Source: Sphaerolaimus hirsutus (lineage: Eukaryota; Nematoda; Chromadorea; Monhysterida; Sphaerolaimidae). From it: 64,000 nt of DNA. The translations under genes and the position numbers were made by a program. Below are positions 32,600 through 41,951 of the stretch, one piece after another (the stretch's first letter is position 1; every line of letters begins with the position of its first letter). Below the pieces are notes generated by a model that was given only the letters and a program-made list of their open reading frames with translations, made no database searches and was not told the origin of the DNA. The stretch covers positions 15,041,206-15,105,205 of the forward strand of contig OZ038453.1 of the NCBI GenBank assembly GCA_964036195.1, read 5' to 3'.

Positions 32600-33567
32600 C
32601 AGAGTTGCGAAAGTGTATTTACACTTACCCGAAATACCCGGGTAAATGGGTATTTATATTTACACTTACACTCACACTTTCAAAAAATACCCATACACTT
32701 TTTTTACACTATCCTGGGCAAAATACCCGGGTACAGAAAGTGTATTTTTTCTTTCAGATGGCCTTGTTTTATGCTTTTGAGAAAGCATAAAATAGGGTCA
32801 TGTACAAAAAAATGCATTGAATGTAGAAAATATGGCAAATCTACAACCTTTGATCAGTACTCATGGTATTCTACAGTGTCATCATACTTTTGTAAAAAAA
32901 ACAAGATCAATGGAAATTCACCAGCTGGTGGCAATCCCAAGCCCTGTAAAGTGTAAAGTAAAGTGTCAAATGTAAAGTCAAATGCAAAGTAAAGTGTCAA
33001 ATGTAAAGTCAAATGCAAAGTCAAGTGTCAATTGGCATGCAATGTTCAGTAAAAAAATCTTTTCTTTTTTGTATTGATTGACACTTCACTTTGCATTTGA
33101 CTTTACATTTGACACTTTACTTTACACTTTACAGGGCTTGGGACTGCCCCCTGGACACAAAGTCAACTTTTGCATTGACATCTGCTGCATGTCCATTCTT
33201 GCATTTAAACAGCGTGTATCGCATTGCTTAATCAGTAAAATATCAACACTGAAAAAGTGCCATTATTAGGGAACTTCATACCACTACAGTATTTGTTACA
33301 GTCTGAAATGTTTCATAAAAGTCTGTAAAATGTGAAATAATACATGAAAATGATAAATAAATTGATCTAAAGGTGAGAACAGCGGTGTTTTCTAATGCTC
33401 AACAGTGAGAGCTCTTTCTAAAAATTTTTTTACACTTACACTTTTTTTACACTTTCCTAGGTATTTTTAAAATACCTTACACTTTTGGTATCCATACTCA
33501 AAATTTGGAAAGTGTATTTACACTTACACTTACACTTTCCAAAAATACCGGTATTTTAACAACTCTG
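32600..33567. mobile_element. CAGAGTTG hAT-like element with C-family insertion
   Basis: The ends CAGAGTTGCG and TTAACAACTCTG are flanked by the perfect 8-bp TSD CTATCTCA (32592-32599 and 33568-33575). ACACTTACACTTT arrays occupy both arms. It closely resembles 5598-6229 except for the 222-base insertion at 32929-33150 and a short extra segment before it. Confidence 0.92.
32929..33150. mobile_element. C-family foldback element, recent insertion
   Basis: TGGCAATCCCAAGCCCTGTA and its near-complement ending GGCTTGGGACTGCCCC enclose arms of AAAGTAAAGTGTCAAATGT units. CTGG flanks both sides. The sister copy near 5820 has the uninterrupted target (CACCAACTGGACAAAGTC). The insertion and its probable 4-bp TSD are therefore read directly. 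Confidence 0.85.
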
Positions 33568-33596
33568 CTATCTCATATGAATGTTGAAATCACATA

Positions 33597-33921
33597 CCGT
33601 ATTTCCTCGAAATACCCCCCCCCAGGGGGTTTATTTTTTCACAGTGAGAATATTGAGGGAGGGTTAAACGAGGGGGGGGGGGTATTTCAAGGGGGGTTAA
33701 TTATTTCGCCAGAATTTTTTTGAAATCCCAGTACTAAATTGTCGTCTGAAACGTAAGCAGACGTCGCAAGATGGCCATTTCGCCAATTCCCAATCCCGAA
33801 CAAAAATCGCCATTTATAAGACTCTAACGACTTGTATATTTGTGTATATTTCGAGGGGGTTTATAAGTTAATAGTGTCCATTTTGAGGAGGGTATTTGGG
33901 GGGGATTTCGAGGAGATACGG
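33597..33921. mobile_element. MITE, CCGTATTTCCTCGAA family
   Basis: CCGTATTTCCTCGAAATACC and TTTCGAGGAGATACGG are flanked by TA. The interior has C/G runs and a core with GTCGTCTGAAACGTA, as in 42857-43319. Confidence 0.85.
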
Positions 33922-34090
33922 TAATTAACCAAAATATTCTTGAATATAGTTCACACGAATTTATATGTCAACTAGTCTGTGTGTGGGTCCAATACGTCCA
34001 TTTATATTTATCTCTGTCTTTGTCACAAAACGGTACTAGTACTATTAATCAGATGCCATACACACAAGACATTACATTTTCATTACCCAC

Positions 34091-34655
34091 TATACAGGGG
34101 TGGGCATCTTCAGTTACCGCTGGAAAAACGCGATAGCTTGAGCTACAGTTGAGCTATCACAATGAAATTTTAACACAATAGAGTAGACTCCATAGGACAC
34201 CTATGCTGAAGTTTGCAACCCAAACGGCCACAGTTTGGAGGAGTTGTGGAACACACAGTTTTTAGTGTAATTTTGTGACTTCACCCCCCTTATCTCGGGA
34301 CTGGGGGACTATTCGAGTAAAAAAAGAATTTGGTAGTAGGCGCGACCACAACATACTCAAAGGGCATCAAAATCGGCCGATGTACGACAGAATGGGACGA
34401 CACCAACGACCGATGCCCCCCCCCCCCTCAAATGCCACCCTCGATTTATCCTATGGGTGACGCCAAGTCACAAAATTACACTAAAAACCGTGTGTTCCAC
34501 AACTCACCCAAAATGTGGCCGTTTGGGTTGCAAACTTCAGAATAGGTGTCCTATGGAGTCTACTCCATTGTGTTAAAATTTCATGCTGATAGCTCAACCG
34601 TAGCTCAATCTATCGCATTTTCCCAGCGGTAACTGAAGATGCCCACCCCTGTATA
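34091..34655. mobile_element. Long-arm foldback element (about 200-base arms)
   Basis: TATACAGGGGTGGGCATCTT and its exact complement mark the ends. Arms stay highly complementary for about 200 bases (GTTACCGCTGG, TAGAGTAGACTCCATAGGAC, CCAAACGGCCACA and complements). TATA lies at both ends, as part of the palindrome or as a duplication. The centre shares GGGACTGGGGGACTATTCGAG-like text with the foldback at 9723-12769. Confidence 0.85.
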
Positions 34656-34959
34656 ATGCTTACAAAAATATTTCTATCTATCACTGAATGTTATGAATTT
34701 TTTCGTGAAAAATTTTACTACTGGGCTGGGAGTAATGCCGACTTGACAGAAATTTAAGAAATGTATGCAATTTGATGTTTTTCTTTTTACTGTTTACTGT
34801 TTCTTTTTAATATATTTACCCCCTGATGAGTACAGGAAAATAAAGAAATTTTGTATTACATGAGTAAACAAACGTGAGTTAACATACTTTCCCCAGAAAA
34901 AAAGTAAAAGTGAGTATTTTTTAAATATATTTTGCTCCAATTTTCAGTCATATCACTCA
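34656..34959. other. Unassigned sequence between foldback and PLE
   Basis: Only low-complexity T- and A-rich tracts are seen. A CTGATGAG at 34824 has no ribozyme context. Confidence 0.3.
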
Positions 34960-35061
34960 TTTTCATTGGATGCTTTTGAAGAAAAAAAGAATAAAGATAT
35001 AAACAAAATTCAAAAAGGCTTGGAAAAGTCACATGGTGCACTCCCTCAGCACCTCCAAGCC

Positions 35062-35129
35062 TACACCCTGTTTCGACCCTTTTCAGCAGACAGGGGATTT
35101 TTTAGTGAGTGGTGGCAGGGTCTCATCAG
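35062..35129 (-). ncRNA. Hammerhead-ribozyme-like core
   Basis: On the - strand CTGATGA (35129-35123) is followed by stem II strand GACCCT and its exact partner AGGGTC (35080-35075), enclosing 36 loop bases. Next come GAAA (35074-35071), then CA-GGG-TGT, which with the last A of GAAA makes a 3-bp stem III. The predicted cleavage base follows (A at 35062, after GT). All conserved core positions of a hammerhead are present. The canonical stem I partners on either side are not complementary; instead GGCTTGG after the site pairs with CCAAGCC about 45 bases downstream. It may be a degraded, remodelled or coincidental motif. Confidence 0.45.
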
Positions 35130-35178
35130 TACTGACCACCAATCCTTATACCTTACTTACCCTACCAAACCTACATTC

Positions 35179-35433
35179 TTATTGAAAACCTAAACTTACT
35201 GGTGCGGCGGCGGTCGGCGTTGAAGTTTCGTCGGACATTGTGGTGTTGTTATCTACTGGTGAAAAATTTTGTGGTCGTTTACTGCCAGCTTTGGGCATAA
35301 TTAGAGTGAGCGGAAAGTTCTGGAAGCGGCTGTTATAACATGCGCGCCGAAATTTCGAATTTACCGCCATTAATGCAACTTGAGGATCAGGGTTATTTTG
35401 ATGGTTAATATTTGGATACGGTTTACCAAACAT
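35179..35433 (-). other. Small 84-codon open frame after the PLE ORF
   Basis: It starts six bases past the stop codon of the PLE ORF, on the same strand, and ends before the hammerhead-like core. The product is proline-, serine- and threonine-rich at its end and matches no domain I know. It may be chance or a downstream reading frame of the element. Confidence 0.25.
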
Positions 35434-35438
35434 CGATA

Positions 35439-38309
35439 TTAATGGATAAATAAATTTCTAATTTTATGCAATGTGTATGTGTCTATACCTAGTTCAAACT
35501 TCCATAATAAGTCTCTATATTTACTAATACATTTAATCGCCACCTCATATAGTATTTCAGGTGTATATTCATTGAATAGATGACTTTCTATGATAGGCTT
35601 GATGCTGCTAACAAAGTTATCCCAGGTTGAGCTGAGTCTCATCGCTCGAAGCCAGTGTCCAAAAAATGCTCCTTTTTTAACACTAAGTGCTTGAGCGCTT
35701 CTGAAATTGGTGGCAGCTATACATTTAAAATTGAAGTCTAGTCTTTTGTCATAGACCTTCCAGCTGAAATTCTCAAAATCTAGAGACATGTCTAAAAAAT
35801 CAGTTGAACACCCATTTATATCTGTTCTATTAAGTGGTAAGTTCGATGGGTAAATTTCTTTAACTATATTTTCTGCATTTATGCCACAGTTACTTTTAAA
35901 ACATATTAACAGATCATCTATGTAGCGGAAGCATCTCAACATTTTATTCTGTTGAACTCTATGTTTAGTAACCCATTCAAATTCTCTCCACATTAGGCTA
36001 GCACAAGCAATACTAGGAGCAGAAGCACATCCCATCGGTAACCCTGAACTTTGACGAAATAATTGCCCAGCAAAATTTATGTAGGATTCCGAAAGGACTA
36101 TTTTTAGCAAGTTTATCACTCCTTCTTTGTCAATTGAGAGAAGGCGTTTGTGTCTGGTGTCACTGTACCACAGATTACGGTAGCCAATTATGAGATATCT
36201 TTTATGCGAATTGAAAAAACATTTTTCCGTTAATTTGTTGATACATCTTAAAATTTCAGTGTGGCACATATTTGGATACAGTGTAGAAAAGTCTCCACTA
36301 TAGCAGCTAACTTTAATGTCATATTTACTAATTTTATTTATAAAATTTTCTACTTCAAGTGAAGATTCACAGGGCCAATATGCAATACAGCCTGTGTCAG
36401 TGCCATCAGACATGGAATAGCTGTAGTTTTGTATATGTGCTTTAAAGTGTCTTAGGATTCTATGTAGCACTGTAGCCGCAGGCTTTATTGGTGCTGAACT
36501 CCCTCCACTAATAAAACGAAATTTAGGTGGATTTTTGTGCATTTTAGGAATTGGGAAAAGTCTAGGTAACATAGGTTTACAGCTGCTACTATTGATGTTC
36601 AAATTTTCCAAAATTTTGTTGTGTTTGTCAATTATTTCCGTTTCAGTTCCCACTACTGGGGCATAGGTTGCATTACCTCTGCATTGCATAATACCATTGC
36701 ACCAGGTAATCCCCAGTTCATTGCACATGGCTTGAGCAGCGAATTTGCGACAAACCACAATTAAATTACTTGTAGCCTTATCGGCTGGTGCAATCATAAA
36801 TTTCTCATGTAATTTATGGCAAGTTGAACGAATATATGACATGTCAAGTTGATCCGGGAGAGTATCAACCCAATTTTTGGTTCGTTTTTTAATGAAGTTA
36901 CATAAATCTCTTTTAATTTCATTTGACATTGTCATGTTAACTTTAACACAAATTTTTTGGATAAGTTCTTCTATGTTGCGGGTGCAACCATCAATACTAT
37001 TGTCTGAAGTGTATCTATATTTTGCTCCCAAACGTAATGCATTTTCTATATACTTATCTTGCAGTACTTTAAGATTCCCAGTAATAATGTGCTTATGATA
37101 TTTATCAGAGAAAGGTGATGTGGCACAGGTACAGTCTTCATTTACAATTTTTTCCAAATTTGCTTGTGAAATGTTTTTGAATAGTTTATTGTGGTTGCAC
37201 AGTTCATGTGAGAGAGGACGATCATATGTGAAGCAGATTATAAATTTGTTGTGTTTCAGCCAGTCCTCATATATTCTATCACAAAATATTTTGCTATTTA
37301 TAAATTTTGCTGGCCTAATGCAGTCCATTAAGGCACCAGGAAATTTACAAGTGAAGTAATGTTTCTTTCTTATGTCTACTGGTTGCTGTTTGAGCATATC
37401 CCCTTTACTTGTCAAAAATCCCAGCACAGCCATAGCCAATTCTGTAGAACCATCACAAAGTCTTCTGTGCAGTAGGCAAATTCTCCTCTGCATTTCTTTA
37501 AATTCTTGTAATTTACATTGTCTTAAAAAGTTCAAAATGCTAGAAAAATCATTATCTACTAGTGGCATGTTAAGCAATTTTTCACAGATCTCATCAATGG
37601 ACATTCGCTTCCTTTTCTTCTTATTATTCCTTATTCGATTACTGTGATCCCTTGGTACAGGTCTGCAGAAATATGGGCTATTGGCAAATTTAGGGATGTT
37701 GTTCCTTTTAATTGTTCCATAGCCAGGAATTTTTGTATTGAGGCCAAAAGGAAAAGCACTGTTCAATATCAAAATCCATTCCTTTTCCATTTCAAGTAAA
37801 TTACACTGTTCATAAACTCCTAGAATTTTAAAGACTGGATTGTGTCCGTTCTGATAAAAATGTTTTACAAGTTCTGTTTGTAGTGTACCCTTCACGAAAC
37901 TTCTCAAATGTTCGCCAATGCGAAGTTTGAATTTTCTACTAGTCTCTCCAACATAATGAATACCACAATTGTCACACGAAATCAGGTAAACAACATTTTT
38001 GGTGTCACACGAAACTGTCTCGTTCTGTTCCGAGCAGTATTGAAAACCAGCACTTGTCTTACTGCAAAATTCATCGGTGTTTATGAACTGGCAAAACGAG
38101 CAGTTACCGCAGGGCGTAGTGGTGAGTTTACGACTGGAATTTTGACTTGGAATAACACTGACGGCTGAGCCATCATTGACAACAGTGCATTTCCTTGTCG
38201 CAAAGTGGTAGGTTGAAGCGAGTGGAAGGTTAGAAGCAGGCCGGAAGCTGCCACCTGGCTGGCCTAAACCAGGGGCAGGGTAAGAAGTGCCAGTACTTTC
38301 GAGCCGCAT
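35439..38309 (-). CDS. Penelope-like element protein: GIY-YIG endonuclease + reverse transcriptase
   Basis: This 956-residue ORF has no frameshift or stop. Residues 67-73 hold CGNCSFC. Residues 106-192 form a GIY-YIG-type nuclease: VVYLISC (107-112), YVG (119-121), Arg130, Glu175/177 and Asn191. It carries the CCHH set Cys112, Cys115, His134, His150 usual for PLE nucleases. A basic patch (KKKRKR) lies at 230-235 and a CxC motif at 393-395. The reverse transcriptase covers about 505-880: ADKATSN (508-514), KMHKNPPKFRFISGG (589-603), catalytic Asp in SGDFS (673), SGLPMG (755-760) and YIDD (796-799). Nuclease before RT plus the CxC linker is the arrangement described for Naiad PLEs; canonical Penelope has the nuclease last. 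The protein would nick DNA and copy its own RNA at the nick. The start is the first Met of the open frame. Many ORFs on the opposite strand are shadows. Confidence 0.93.
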   Translation of the reverse strand: MRLESTGTSYPAPGLGQPGGSFRPASNLPLASTYHFATRKCTVVNDGSAVSVIPSQNSSRKLTTTPCGNCSFCQFINTDEFCSKTSAGFQYCSEQNETVSCDTKNVVYLISCDNCGIHYVGETSRKFKLRIGEHLRSFVKGTLQTELVKHFYQNGHNPVFKILGVYEQCNLLEMEKEWILILNSAFPFGLNTKIPGYGTIKRNNIPKFANSPYFCRPVPRDHSNRIRNNKKKRKRMSIDEICEKLLNMPLVDNDFSSILNFLRQCKLQEFKEMQRRICLLHRRLCDGSTELAMAVLGFLTSKGDMLKQQPVDIRKKHYFTCKFPGALMDCIRPAKFINSKIFCDRIYEDWLKHNKFIICFTYDRPLSHELCNHNKLFKNISQANLEKIVNEDCTCATSPFSDKYHKHIITGNLKVLQDKYIENALRLGAKYRYTSDNSIDGCTRNIEELIQKICVKVNMTMSNEIKRDLCNFIKKRTKNWVDTLPDQLDMSYIRSTCHKLHEKFMIAPADKATSNLIVVCRKFAAQAMCNELGITWCNGIMQCRGNATYAPVVGTETEIIDKHNKILENLNINSSSCKPMLPRLFPIPKMHKNPPKFRFISGGSSAPIKPAATVLHRILRHFKAHIQNYSYSMSDGTDTGCIAYWPCESSLEVENFINKISKYDIKVSCYSGDFSTLYPNMCHTEILRCINKLTEKCFFNSHKRYLIIGYRNLWYSDTRHKRLLSIDKEGVINLLKIVLSESYINFAGQLFRQSSGLPMGCASAPSIACASLMWREFEWVTKHRVQQNKMLRCFRYIDDLLICFKSNCGINAENIVKEIYPSNLPLNRTDINGCSTDFLDMSLDFENFSWKVYDKRLDFNFKCIAATNFRSAQALSVKKGAFFGHWLRAMRLSSTWDNFVSSIKPIIESHLFNEYTPEILYEVAIKCISKYRDLLWKFELGIDTYTLHKIRNLFIH

Positions 38310-38560
38310 GGCTTTTTATGGCGGGCCGGTGACCCTAAATAGGGCTCCCACCAATATGAGAAGTGAAATGGGCATGCCGGGGTCCCCGACTGGCCCCGGG
38401 GAACCCTTAGAAGCCGATCCCATTCACCCCTATTATCGCTTGTTCATGCCAAAAATAAAAATGCATAAGACACTGTAACTGGAGAAAGTTGGACTGAAAG
38501 AAAAAGTTGAAAATCGAATCATATTTAATTGCATGAAAACGGGACGCCCCGCAGAGCGTT
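38310..38560 (-). promoter_or_regulatory. GC-rich leader upstream of PLE ORF
   Basis: About 150 bases before the start codon (- strand) are GC-rich with GGGGACCCCGG and GGCCCGCC motifs, unlike the AT-rich surroundings. This is presumably the 5' untranslated/promoter part of the element. No pseudo-LTR copy of the 3' region was found here. Confidence 0.4.
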
Positions 38561-39400
38561 GTTGCTTAATCATATTCCAGTCCAGTTGACTCAGCTATAA
38601 CTATGTACCACTCATCAAATTTATTAAACTAACTTCGTGCATGTAAATATAGTTCACCGACTAAATTTCAAATTCTAATTCTGAATAGTTAAAAAATTTT
38701 TTGTAACTGCCTTAAAAATAGACAAATTTCACCCGAGAACGTATCGAGATGCCGAAATATGTAGAAATTCAACATTAGATAAAAAGGTAGTAAAATTATT
38801 AGATAAAAACCACGTATACTCCACACATTTACCACCCTGTACGCCTGGTTCACGCTGGGACTGTGCCGACAATTTTTAAAAAAAGCATTTTTCAGAGTAA
38901 ACAAAAAGGCATGTTTTATCATTGGCACATTTCCAACATGAGACATAAATGAGTGCGAGGGCAGAGTATCATGTACGCGGAGTATAACAAATGAAAGTAT
39001 CATATGTTATCACCATCACCAAAATTTCAGTAAGGAAACACAAGTTTTTCATGTGACCGAAAGGTACGTAAATGTCAAGACGCAGTGCCAATTGACAATT
39101 TAATGTATAAAGCAAATTTAAAGGATTATTTCTAGATTTGAACAGGCTATAATTTTTCGAAATGCTAGAAGTAATTTAGTGTTTAATGTACCTTGTTAAT
39201 TGGCACTTGTACTCGGACCCGGGGTGGTAAGGCTATCACTGGAATGGGCTAAAATGGTCCCTGGGGGAGGGGTCCACCCAGTACCCATTTTCGCCGGGTC
39301 AATTATTAAATTTTCGTCCTTAATCCAGTCACTGTACAATTTCACCTGCCCATTAGCCTTGAAACGGTTACCCCATTAGCCTTTCATACCTTTCATACTT
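38561..39400. other. Unassigned sequence with GTATACTCC repeat copy 2
   Basis: Bases 38806-38992 match 21762-22012 (GTATACTCC, GGTTCACGCTGG, CATTGGCACATTTCCAAC). The remaining sequence to 39400 shows no gene. Confidence 0.45.
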
Positions 39401-39740
39401 GAATCGAAGCAGAGTAAACTTTTTCAAAGTATACGTAAATGTAAAGTATTTATTTTTTACTCATCCCCTGAGTAGGGTTGGGAATTTCAAAATTTTCGGT
39501 TCCGGTTCTCGGTTCCAAAAGATTTCGGTTCGGGTATCGGTTCTCGGTTCCTGAAAATTTTCGGTTCCGGTTCTCGGTTCGGTTCTTAAACTCGGTTCCG
39601 GTTCGGTTCTTTCGGTTCTAAAATGATCAAAATTTCGGTTCCAGGTAATAAAATAACCGGGTATCGGGTAATAATCGGCTGAACAACAGAAAAACAATAT
39701 ACCAAAGTTTACATGTGTAAGTACATTGGTTGGATTTTTC

Positions 39741-40445
39741 CAGAGTTGCGAAAGCGTATTTACGCTTACCCGAAATACCCGGGTAAATGGGTATTTATAC
39801 TTACGCTTACGCTTACGCTTTCATAAAATACCCGTACGCTTTTTTACGCTTTCCCGGCCAAAATACCCGGGTACTAAAAGCGTAAAAAACCTTTTCACTC
39901 AGTTTAGTTTGCGCTTTTGAAAAAGCATAAAAACACAAAAATAAGAGTGAACGAGGCTGCGTACCACAAATTACTGCGGTTATGCAGTAATGCATTGGAA
40001 ATAGTGGCACATGTATTATACAAATTGTGTCACAATATGAATGTAGTGTGAATATGTACTGTGTCATCGAGCAAAATTGTGGCTTCAGGTGAGAAAATTT
40101 TGTTGCTGAAAATGAATCCCGACGACAATTTTATCGCCCTTGACAGCACTAACTCCACGTTCAAAGATGAGGATGACTTAAGTGTTGCTGCCGATCAATA
40201 ACCAAACAAAATATGAGGGCAGACTATGGTAAATGGACATATGAAAAATGTCACCGAGACCTTGATTTGGGAAGAATTCACTGAGCAAAAAGCCTCTAAA
40301 AGATTTTTACGCTTACGCTTTTATTTACGCTTTCCTAGGTATTTTAAAAATACCTTACGCTTTCAGTATCCATACTCAAAATTTGGAAAGTGTATTTACG
40401 CTTACGCTTACGCTTTCCAAAAATACCGGTATTTTAACAACTCTG
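39741..40445. mobile_element. CAGAGTTG hAT-like element, ACGCTT-array variant
   Basis: The ends CAGAGTTGCG and AACAACTCTG have 8-bp TSD GATTTTTC / GATATTTC (7 of 8). Every array unit but about one is ACGCTTACGCTTT instead of the ACACTTACACTTT of copies at 5598 and 32600. The CCCGGGTA blocks and TATCCATACTCAAAATTTGG segment are unchanged. The central sequence is unrelated to the other copies. Confidence 0.88.
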
Positions 40446-40754
40446 GATATTTCATACTACAGGAGCATATCACAGCTTATTATTTCATGGTAGAATGCAG
40501 AAATCAGAGTTGTTATAATAATACTGGTATTTAAAAAAGTGTAAAAGCAAACATATACGTTTTCTGTACTTGCGTACTTTCAAAAAGTACACGAGTAAAT
40601 GAGTACTGGTATTGTTTTCTGGGGGAAACGTAATTGTATTTATGTAGTACGCGAGTGAGTACGCGTATTATTTTGAGTACAAACTAAATAATTTTTGTCA
40701 ACTACAGTTAAAACTGTCACAAAACCAATGAAAACTACTACCAGTGATAATGTG

Positions 40755-40946
40755 TATACTGCAGCGACATTACACCTTACAATGAAATCTACCATATCCC
40801 ATCTGAATAAACGAACATACATAAAAAATTTCATCATATTTATCAAAGCAATTTGATAAATATGATGAAATTTTTTTTATGTTTGTTCTTTTATTCAGGC
40901 GGGATATGGTAGATTTCATTGTAAGGTGTAATGTCACTGGAGTATA
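40755..40946. repeat. Long hairpin with about 85-base arms
   Basis: TATACTGCAGCGACATTACA and TGTAATGTCACTGGAGTATA are the ends. The arms (including ACCATATCCCATCTGAATAA and complement, and TTTCATCATATTTATCAAA with its exact complement) meet around a four-base loop. Text such as CCCATCTGAATAA relates it to the GCGGAC foldbacks. Confidence 0.8.
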
Positions 40947-41261
40947 TGTGAAATTACACGCTCCCGCGCAATCATTTTGCAAACAGATGAATTTTGCAAT
41001 TCTGAACACGCACCAAGATGTTCAGCTGCTGTTTTAAGGCTCAGATGTAGGTGTTGAAAAAACGCTGTTTAAAAACTTTAAGATTCCTAGAAAATTTCGG
41101 TTCTTTTGGGTATTTACTTCGGTTCCGGGTATAAGTGCCGGTTCCGGTTCGGTTCTCAAGCTCGGTTCCGGTTCTCGGTTCTCGGTTCCAAAATAGTGCT
41201 CGGTTCTCGGTTCGGTTCGGTTCGGTTCGGTTCGGTTCGGTTCCCCAACCCTACCCCTGAG

Positions 41262-41951
41262 TACAGAAAACGGACTAAAACGGGTGAATTTTTTTACTTT
41301 TACTCAGGAGTAACTGTGAGTAAACGTACTTTTCCCCTGGAAAACGTAAATGTGAGTATTTTTGAGAATTATCACACCAATTTTCGCTCAAAACCACTAT
41401 TTTTTATAACTTTTTGCCTATTTTAAGCAATTTTTGCTATGTATGTGCTTAAATATATATGTTTTCAATTATTTTCCCCTATTGTTAGCATACACCGTAT
41501 TTCCTCGAATTACCCCCGGGGGGTTTATTTTTTCAGAGTGAAAATTTTGAAAGAAAAACGTGAAAAATGCAGCAATAACCACCATTTATAACTTTTTACA
41601 GCCTAATATAAGGATGTAGATGGTATAAACGATGTTCTAACGTAACACAGTAAGTGTTTTGAACGTCTGTTATGCATTTCCCGGACCACAAATTCATAGT
41701 GCCCATTTTGAGGGGGGTATTTCGAGGAAATACGGTAGGTACTCTTTATTTTTTCCCTTCTATGACTTTAGAAACTCGCCATAAAAGTTAATCTGAATTA
41801 CGTTTTCTGTACTCGAGTACTTTGAAAAAGTATACGTAAAAGCGAGTAAGGAACTTTTTGGAGGAAACCTAAACGTATTTACTCTGTATTCGAGTATGCG
41901 TATTTATTGAGTAAAAGTAAATACCTACGTATTAACAACTATGAATCTAAG
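41262..41951. repeat. GAGTAC/TACGTAAA repeat element, split, with MITE
   Basis: Arrays of TACTTTGAAAAAGTATACGT and GAGTAAAAGTAAATAC-type units lie at about 39408-39464 and 41262-41350, and again at 41800-41940. They look like arms of one element split by the TAGGGTTGGG element and by the MITE. The MITE (CCGTATTTCCTCGAATTACC to TTTCGAGGAAATACGG) spans about 41495-41735. Confidence 0.6.
41495..41735. mobile_element. MITE, CCGTATTTCCTCGAA family
   Basis: Its TIRs match the family. The core (CAATAACCACCATTTATAA, GATGTAGATGGTATAAACG) is the reverse complement of the core at 4468-4728. TA follows the right end; the left flank reads TACA. Confidence 0.8.

Larger units (their letters stand above)
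32448..33994. mobile_element. CTAGTTGAC foldback element carrying nested insertions
   Basis: GGGCCCACAAACACTAGTTG near 32450 and CAACTAGTCTGTGTGTGGGT near 33970 are inverted ends of this family. Between them lie a CAGAGTTG element (32600-33567, itself holding a C-family insertion) and a MITE (33597-33921). What remains is only about 250 bases of original element. Confidence 0.65.
34960..38460 (-). mobile_element. Penelope-like retroelement, permuted (Naiad-type)
   Basis: The element runs from a GC-rich 5' leader (about 38460-38310), through an intact 956-codon ORF, to a structured 3' region ending near 34960. Both boundaries are estimates because no TSD or pseudo-LTR was resolved. An intact ORF among heavily decayed neighbours suggests recent insertion. 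The leader differs from its surroundings in base composition. Confidence 0.75.
39473..41253. mobile_element. TAGGGTTGGG hAT-like element with GGTTCCGGTTCTC arrays
   Basis: The TIRs TAGGGTTGGGAATTTC and TTCCCCAACCCTA are flanked by the perfect 8-bp TSD CCCCTGAG (39465-39472 and 41254-41261). Both ends are arrays of GGTTCGGTTCTCGGTTCC, the complement of the arrays at 9811-11243. The interior differs completely from that copy: it holds a CAGAGTTG element (39741-40445) and a long hairpin (40755-40946). The TIR/array module is conserved while the cargo is exchanged. Confidence 0.92.

Noticed and set aside
34822..34850. CTGATGAG on the + strand as a second hammerhead
   Set aside because: No complementary stem II and no C-GAAA at suitable distance.
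36877..38478. Several + strand ORFs of 60-91 codons
   Set aside because: They are antisense shadows of the 956-codon PLE ORF.
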